A stretch of DNA of 10,063 nt from CAYRNC01 sp964425645 (lineage in GTDB: Bacteria > Bacillota > Clostridia > Peptostreptococcales > Anaerovoracaceae), in NCBI GenBank assembly GCA_964425645.1, contig CAYRNC010000064.1, forward strand, positions 1 through 10,063, read 5' to 3'. A model generated the notes under the pieces. It was given only the letters and a program-made list of their open reading frames with translations. It ran no database searches and was not told the origin of the DNA. A program made the translations under genes and the position numbers. Below are positions 6,913 through 10,063 of this stretch, in pieces. Numbering within the stretch: the stretch's first letter is position 1; every line of letters starts with the position of its first letter.

Positions 6913-7299
6913 TTAAATCGGATTTTTTAAAAGACTTTTCAACGTATTGGATGCTAAGGATAAATCAAGTTCCCGGTATTGGGTATCCAGTTGCCCGGTC
7001 ACCTCAATAATGTTCGTATACCGTTCCCATTGAATGATGGATTTTTCGACTCTTAAAATATCATCGCCTGCCACCTCACACCCTTCGTTGCTTGTTAAAA
7101 AAACAGTATGATAGGGATTTGGTCTGGACATATATCCCCCTAAAGGATCTGCCGCAAGCTTAAAGCTGCCTTCAGACAGCAGATCCCTGGAAAAAAACAA
7201 AACATCCTTCGAATGTCCCTTTATAAACGTGACCTGCTGCCCTACGGCATCGCAGTAGTCTTTAACTTTCGGGTTGTTAGTAATTGTCGTAATTGCCAT
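6913..7299 (-). CDS. grdX: GrdX family protein
   Basis: Small soluble protein of 128 residues resembling GrdX, a protein of unknown function found at the head of many glycine reductase operons. Recognisable points are the N-terminal ITNNPKV, a KGHSKDVLFFSRDLLSEGS block around residues 28-46, DPLGGYMSRPNPYHTVF (51-67), and an acidic/amphipathic C-terminal half with ILRVEKSI. No signal peptide, membrane segment or metal motif is seen. ATG 7297-7299 is preceded by AGAGGTG. It starts 26 nt after the stop of the sigma-54 regulator, so the two are probably co-transcribed. Unlike the usual arrangement directly before grdE, it is separated from grdE by the control region, the transporter and the dehydrogenase. 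Identification rests on remembered family pattern; function unknown. Confidence 0.75.
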   Translation of the reverse strand: MAITTITNNPKVKDYCDAVGQQVTFIKGHSKDVLFFSRDLLSEGSFKLAADPLGGYMSRPNPYHTVFLTSNEGCEVAGDDILRVEKSIIQWERYTNIIEVTGQLDTQYRELDLSLASNTLKSLLKNPI

Positions 7300-7325
7300 T
7301 TTAACACCTCTTTAATAAACCGCGA

Positions 7326-8726
7326 TTACAGTTTCAGGTTATATTTCTTTAACCTTCTTGACAAAGTGGATCTGTTCATGTTCAAAGCCTTGGCTAATTC
7401 CTCAGTGGTTTTAAAGTGAGGTAATTTTGATTCCAACAGGTTTTCCTCAAACGTTTCAAGCGCTTCCTTTAAGTCTACCGCATTGGCGTTGAAGAAGTTG
7501 GAGGCGCCGGATACGGATCCGTGTAAAAGCGGTGAATCGCCGGAAACAAGGTCGCTCTCGGAGATTATTGCAATTCGTTCAATCATATTTTCAAGCTCTC
7601 TGATATTTCCCGGCCATTCATAACGGCATATAAGCTTCCAGGCTGAAGGCTTAAAGAATATGTTCCGATTGTATTTTTTGTTTGCAAGCGAAATAAAATG
7701 CTCACATAAGGGTCTGATGCAATCTCTTCTTTCCCTCAAAGGCGGAATACAGATTGGAACTACATTAATGCGATAATATAAATCCTGGCGAAAGGATCCC
7801 TGCCGTACAGCCTCTTTAAGATCGATGTTTGTTGCAGTTATGATGCGCACATCTATCGGTATATATTTTGTTCCCCCTATGCGCATTATCTCCCTGTTTT
7901 GAATTGCTCGCAAAATCTTCGCCTGCAGTCCTAAAGAAAGGGTGCCTATCTCGTCAAGAAAAAGCGTACCCCCGTTCGCCAATTCAAACAATCCTATCTT
8001 TCCCTGATCGAGTGCTCCTGTAAAAGCACCCTTTTCATACCCGAAGAGTTCCGACTCCAAAAGATTATCCGGTATTGCGGCGCAGCTTATCTCAATAAAA
8101 GGCTCTTTTTTTCTTTCGCTGTATTCATAGATAAGCCTGGCAAACAAACTTTTTCCCGTACCGGATTCGCCCTGAAACAGCACAGTCGCGTCCGACGGGG
8201 CCACTTTATCTATAGTATGCAGCAAATCCTCTATGCATTTGCTGTTATATATAATTTTATCCTGTACGAAATTCTTGATGCGGTAATATTCAACCTCATC
8301 CTCGTATTTGTTTTTTGCCTCTATTGCATTTTTAAGGTTGTTGAGGTCTGTAAGGTCCCTCTCGGTAATTATAACCTTTGAAAACTTACCGTTTACAAAA
8401 TAAGGAGTGCCCGTAGCCAACAGATCCCGCTGCGAAGAAGCGTTTTTTTGCATTTTTGTGAAAGGTTTCTGTGTTTCTATCACCTCGAAACATACAGTTT
8501 CATCAAAGTCGAACATGCCGTCATCGATCATTTCACGCATATTGCGCCCCACCAGCTCAGCTTCCGTATAGGGGCAATTATCCAGCGAGGCTTGATTCAG
8601 CATTAAAACAGTACCATGGCTATCTATTATTACAATACCATCCATGATGCAGTTAATAAAGTTCTTAAGTGCGTCGGTCAAAGCACCCTTTTCAGCACAG
8701 CTGTTACAATTCATTCCGGTAAACAT
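7326..8726 (-). CDS. PAS-domain sigma-54-dependent transcriptional activator
   Basis: Enhancer-binding protein of 466 residues. Residues about 16-125 form a PAS sensor (IMDGIVIIDSHGTVLMLNQAS at its start), followed by a short linker helix. The AAA+ domain (about 158-390) has Walker A GESGTGKS (186-193), the sigma-54-contacting GAFTGA loop (233-238), Walker B GTLFLDEI (253-260), an arginine-finger region FRQDLYYRINV (312-322) and WPGNIREL (371-378). A Fis-type helix-turn-helix ends the protein (TTEELAKALNMNRSTLSRRL, 440-459). There is no receiver domain, so it likely senses a small molecule or redox state directly. The N-terminus has a CNSC pair (Cys7, Cys10). ATG 8724-8726 has no clear Shine-Dalgarno sequence, and an in-frame TGA lies six codons upstream; ATG at Met5 is an alternative. 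The sigma-54 promoter 620 bp downstream is the obvious target. It resembles regulators of proline and glycine reductase loci. Confidence 0.93.
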   Translation of the reverse strand: MFTGMNCNSCAEKGALTDALKNFINCIMDGIVIIDSHGTVLMLNQASLDNCPYTEAELVGRNMREMIDDGMFDFDETVCFEVIETQKPFTKMQKNASSQRDLLATGTPYFVNGKFSKVIITERDLTDLNNLKNAIEAKNKYEDEVEYYRIKNFVQDKIIYNSKCIEDLLHTIDKVAPSDATVLFQGESGTGKSLFARLIYEYSERKKEPFIEISCAAIPDNLLESELFGYEKGAFTGALDQGKIGLFELANGGTLFLDEIGTLSLGLQAKILRAIQNREIMRIGGTKYIPIDVRIITATNIDLKEAVRQGSFRQDLYYRINVVPICIPPLRERRDCIRPLCEHFISLANKKYNRNIFFKPSAWKLICRYEWPGNIRELENMIERIAIISESDLVSGDSPLLHGSVSGASNFFNANAVDLKEALETFEENLLESKLPHFKTTEELAKALNMNRSTLSRRLKKYNLKL

Positions 8727-8785
8727 GCCGCTTATGATGTGTCAAAGATAACACACATTTCTCCCTCTTTATAAGCTTCCCGTAT

Positions 8786-8809
8786 ACGTTAATATTATAT
8801 TTTTAACGT
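8786..8809. promoter_or_regulatory. Inverted repeat over the regulator's -10 region
   Basis: ACGTTAA (8786-8792), 10-nt spacer, TTAACGT (8803-8809): perfect 7-nt arms bracketing the -10 box of the regulator promoter. Its position suits an operator for repression or autoregulation. It does not share sequence with the palindrome at 6823-6841. Confidence 0.4.
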
Positions 8810-8820
8810 GACCTTGTCAA
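8794..8820 (-). promoter_or_regulatory. Sigma-70-type promoter of the regulator-grdX unit
   Basis: Minus strand has a perfect TTGACA (8820-8815) and a perfect TATAAT (8799-8794), but separated by only 15 nt. The overlapping TAATAT (8797-8792) gives a 17-nt spacing with 4 of 6 matches. The short spacing suggests low or controlled activity. It lies about 70 nt before the regulator's ATG, in the 164-nt gap after the ureohydrolase. Confidence 0.6.
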
Positions 8821-8890
8821 GAAATCGACACAGGACACATCTGCCCAAATTACCGCACCGTTTAGCCGACGGGATTCATAAAAGGCCTGG

Positions 8891-9808
8891 TCAAATTCTG
8901 CTGCCTTGCTTAAACTTTACGTTCAACTGTCCGAAAAACTCATAGGCTACCTTCAAGGCAGCCCGCACTGTTATGTTCGAACAGTCTAATTCAGGTGATA
9001 CTTCGACTATATCCATAGCGCCAATCGGCAGATTTGCCGCCATCAATTGTACCAAATTCATTAGTTCACGGCTCGTCAGCCCCCCTGCGGCAGGCGTTCC
9101 CGTACCCGGTGCAAACGCGGGATCCAAAACATCGATATCCAGCGTAAAATAAACGGAATCATAATTCTTGTAATGCTTTTCAATTTGTTTATAGGCGTCC
9201 ATGTAACCACGCCTGTAAAAATCCTGCGCATAAATTACTGTAATTTCAGGGTTGGCTTTCAGATAATTTATTTCTTCGGCCTCCAACGATCTTATCCCCA
9301 AAAATGTTAAATCATCATGTTTTATCACATCATCAAGACACCTTCTGGCTGTACAGGCGTGCGACCATTTATGCCCATCAAATGAGTCGCATATGTCGCA
9401 ATGGGAATCAAAATGTATCACACCGATCTTTCCATAGCCTTTGTCCGCACAGTAGCGTCCGAATGCCTTGTGCAAAGGGATTGTGACAGAATGGTCTCCG
9501 CCGATAAACAGACAAAATTTATCCTGTTTCATGAGATTATAGGCCTTTTCTTCCACCGCACCGAAATATCTTTCCCAATCCAAATCCGATGGGATATCAC
9601 CTGCATCATAAATCTTGACGCAATCAATAATCTCTCCGGTTTCTGTAGAAGGCGGCAGATACCTGGATACCAACCGCAGCTTTTCCGGGGCAAAAGCTGC
9701 CCCTTTGCCGCAGCTTGTAGCACCGTCAAACGGCACCCCCATAACTAAAACGTTCGCTTCATCCGCAGATTTTGCTCCTAAATCACGCCAAGGTTCAAAA
9801 CTAAGCAT
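8891..9808 (-). CDS. Ureohydrolase (agmatinase/arginase family)
   Basis: Binuclear-metal hydrolase of 305 residues, a normal family length, that releases urea from a guanidino compound. Metal ligands are all visible: His106 in GGDHS (103-107), Asp134, His136 and Asp138 in HFDSHCDICD, and Asp224/Asp226 in FTLDIDVLDPAFAPGTGTP, followed by GGLTSRE and a conserved VEVSPELD with Glu269. After the second metal motif the sequence is WSHACTARR, where agmatinases commonly read HGT-PF-R. This region helps set substrate choice, so agmatine should not be assumed. ATG 9806-9808 has AAAGGAGGAA 7 nt upstream. It follows the right-hand grdA by 151 nt, with a hairpin between. Its product could feed the reductase if the substrate were a guanidino-amino acid such as guanidinoacetate, but that is inference. 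Family certain, substrate unknown. Confidence 0.9.
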   Translation of the reverse strand: MLSFEPWRDLGAKSADEANVLVMGVPFDGATSCGKGAAFAPEKLRLVSRYLPPSTETGEIIDCVKIYDAGDIPSDLDWERYFGAVEEKAYNLMKQDKFCLFIGGDHSVTIPLHKAFGRYCADKGYGKIGVIHFDSHCDICDSFDGHKWSHACTARRCLDDVIKHDDLTFLGIRSLEAEEINYLKANPEITVIYAQDFYRRGYMDAYKQIEKHYKNYDSVYFTLDIDVLDPAFAPGTGTPAAGGLTSRELMNLVQLMAANLPIGAMDIVEVSPELDCSNITVRAALKVAYEFFGQLNVKFKQGSRI

Positions 9809-9902
9809 ATTTATGTTCCTCCTTTATGTGATATCAGTGTTAGCTTGCACCGCCTGAACCATTGTTTATACATAGTAAATAACAGCGATTAATCCCATAT
9901 TA

Positions 9903-9942
9903 AAACATGGAGAAGAAAATCGCAATCATCCCCCCCATGTTT
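9903..9942 (-). terminator. Hairpin after the right-hand grdA copy, possible terminator
   Basis: Minus strand AAACATGG (9942-9935) pairs perfectly with CCATGTTT (9910-9903), and the stem can continue inward through a G-run opposite a C/U-rich tract with several G-U pairs. The sequence then continues TTAATATGGG, a short T-rich tail. This could be a weak intrinsic terminator ending the upstream grd operon. The loop contains TGATTGCG (9928-9921), which is also found in the hairpin after the other grdA copy. Confidence 0.45.
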
Positions 9943-9959
9943 CAATGCATTATTGTGTT

Positions 9960-10063
9960 TCAGTACTTGCTGTACTGCTTACGAATCGAAGTCATCTCTT
10001 TGACTATATCGTCAATATCGAGAACCATTTCCATCATGCTTATTTGTTCTTCATAGACTTCTT
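9960..10063 (-). CDS. grdA: Second glycine reductase selenoprotein A copy, 3' end only
   Basis: The last 34 complete codons of a second grdA, cut by the right edge; the Sec codon lies outside the window. It reads VYEEQISMMEMVLDIDDIV, then KEMTSIRKQYSKY and a TGA stop at 9960-9962. Compared with the complete copy at 946-1416 it differs by 6 of 104 nucleotides and by two residues (E to D, and the final S to Y). Similarity stops abruptly at the stop codon. It is on the same strand and lies upstream of the ureohydrolase, so another grd cluster, perhaps with the missing grdC and grdD, probably continues to the right. Confidence 0.92.
   Translation of the reverse strand, partial: EVYEEQISMMEMVLDIDDIVKEMTSIRKQYSKY

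Noticed and set aside
1..10063. CRISPR arrays, insertion sequences, tRNA or rRNA genes
   Set aside because: I found no spaced direct repeats, transposase motifs, terminal repeats or RNA gene signatures.

Overview
The window is one strand-consistent block of amino-acid-fermentation genes. Every supported gene is on the minus strand, so transcription runs from high to low coordinates. Two in-frame UGA codons are clearly selenocysteine codons, and the genes belong to the glycine/sarcosine/betaine reductase (Grd) system. Strong AAGGAGG-type ribosome binding sites, moderate GC content and this gene set point to a strictly anaerobic, selenium-using, Stickland-type bacterium, most likely in the Clostridia or a similar amino-acid fermenter. 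Species cannot be named from the window.

Layout in transcription order: (1) the 3' end of a grdA copy at the right edge (9960-10063), followed by a hairpin; (2) a ureohydrolase of the agmatinase/arginase family (8891-9808); (3) a sigma-54-dependent activator with a PAS sensor (7326-8726), with its own sigma-70-like promoter, followed 26 nt later by grdX (6913-7299); (4) a 319-nt control region (6594-6912) with a good sigma-54 (-24/-12) promoter at 6691-6705 and a perfect 8-bp-arm palindrome at 6823-6841, about 150 bp upstream of the expected transcription start; (5) a structural operon: YkvI-type membrane transporter (5454-6593), octopine/nopaline-dehydrogenase-family enzyme (4263-5333), component B proprotein grdE type (2886-4160), component B selenoprotein grdB/F/H type (1556-2869), a second, complete selenoprotein grdA (946-1416), and thioredoxin reductase trxB (1-865, C-terminus cut by the window).

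How the parts fit. Established Grd chemistry is that the pyruvoyl-containing component B binds an amine substrate and its selenol cleaves the C-N bond. The carboxymethyl group passes to the selenol of GrdA, component C (GrdCD, not in this window) releases acetyl phosphate, and thioredoxin/TrxB supplies electrons. Here this core is joined to a transporter and an opine-dehydrogenase-like enzyme behind one sigma-54 promoter, next to its probable activator. I infer a substrate-inducible module for an N-substituted amino acid or opine-like compound. The substrate and the B-component subtype (glycine, sarcosine, betaine or other) cannot be read from the sequence alone.

Points for a second look: the possible new substrate, the sigma-54 circuit, a perfect 16-bp inverted repeat inside the operon (5359-5418), an Asp at the middle position of the selenocysteine motif of the B subunit, near-identical grdA copies with a shared octamer in their downstream hairpins, and a ureohydrolase with an unusual motif beside the Grd genes.
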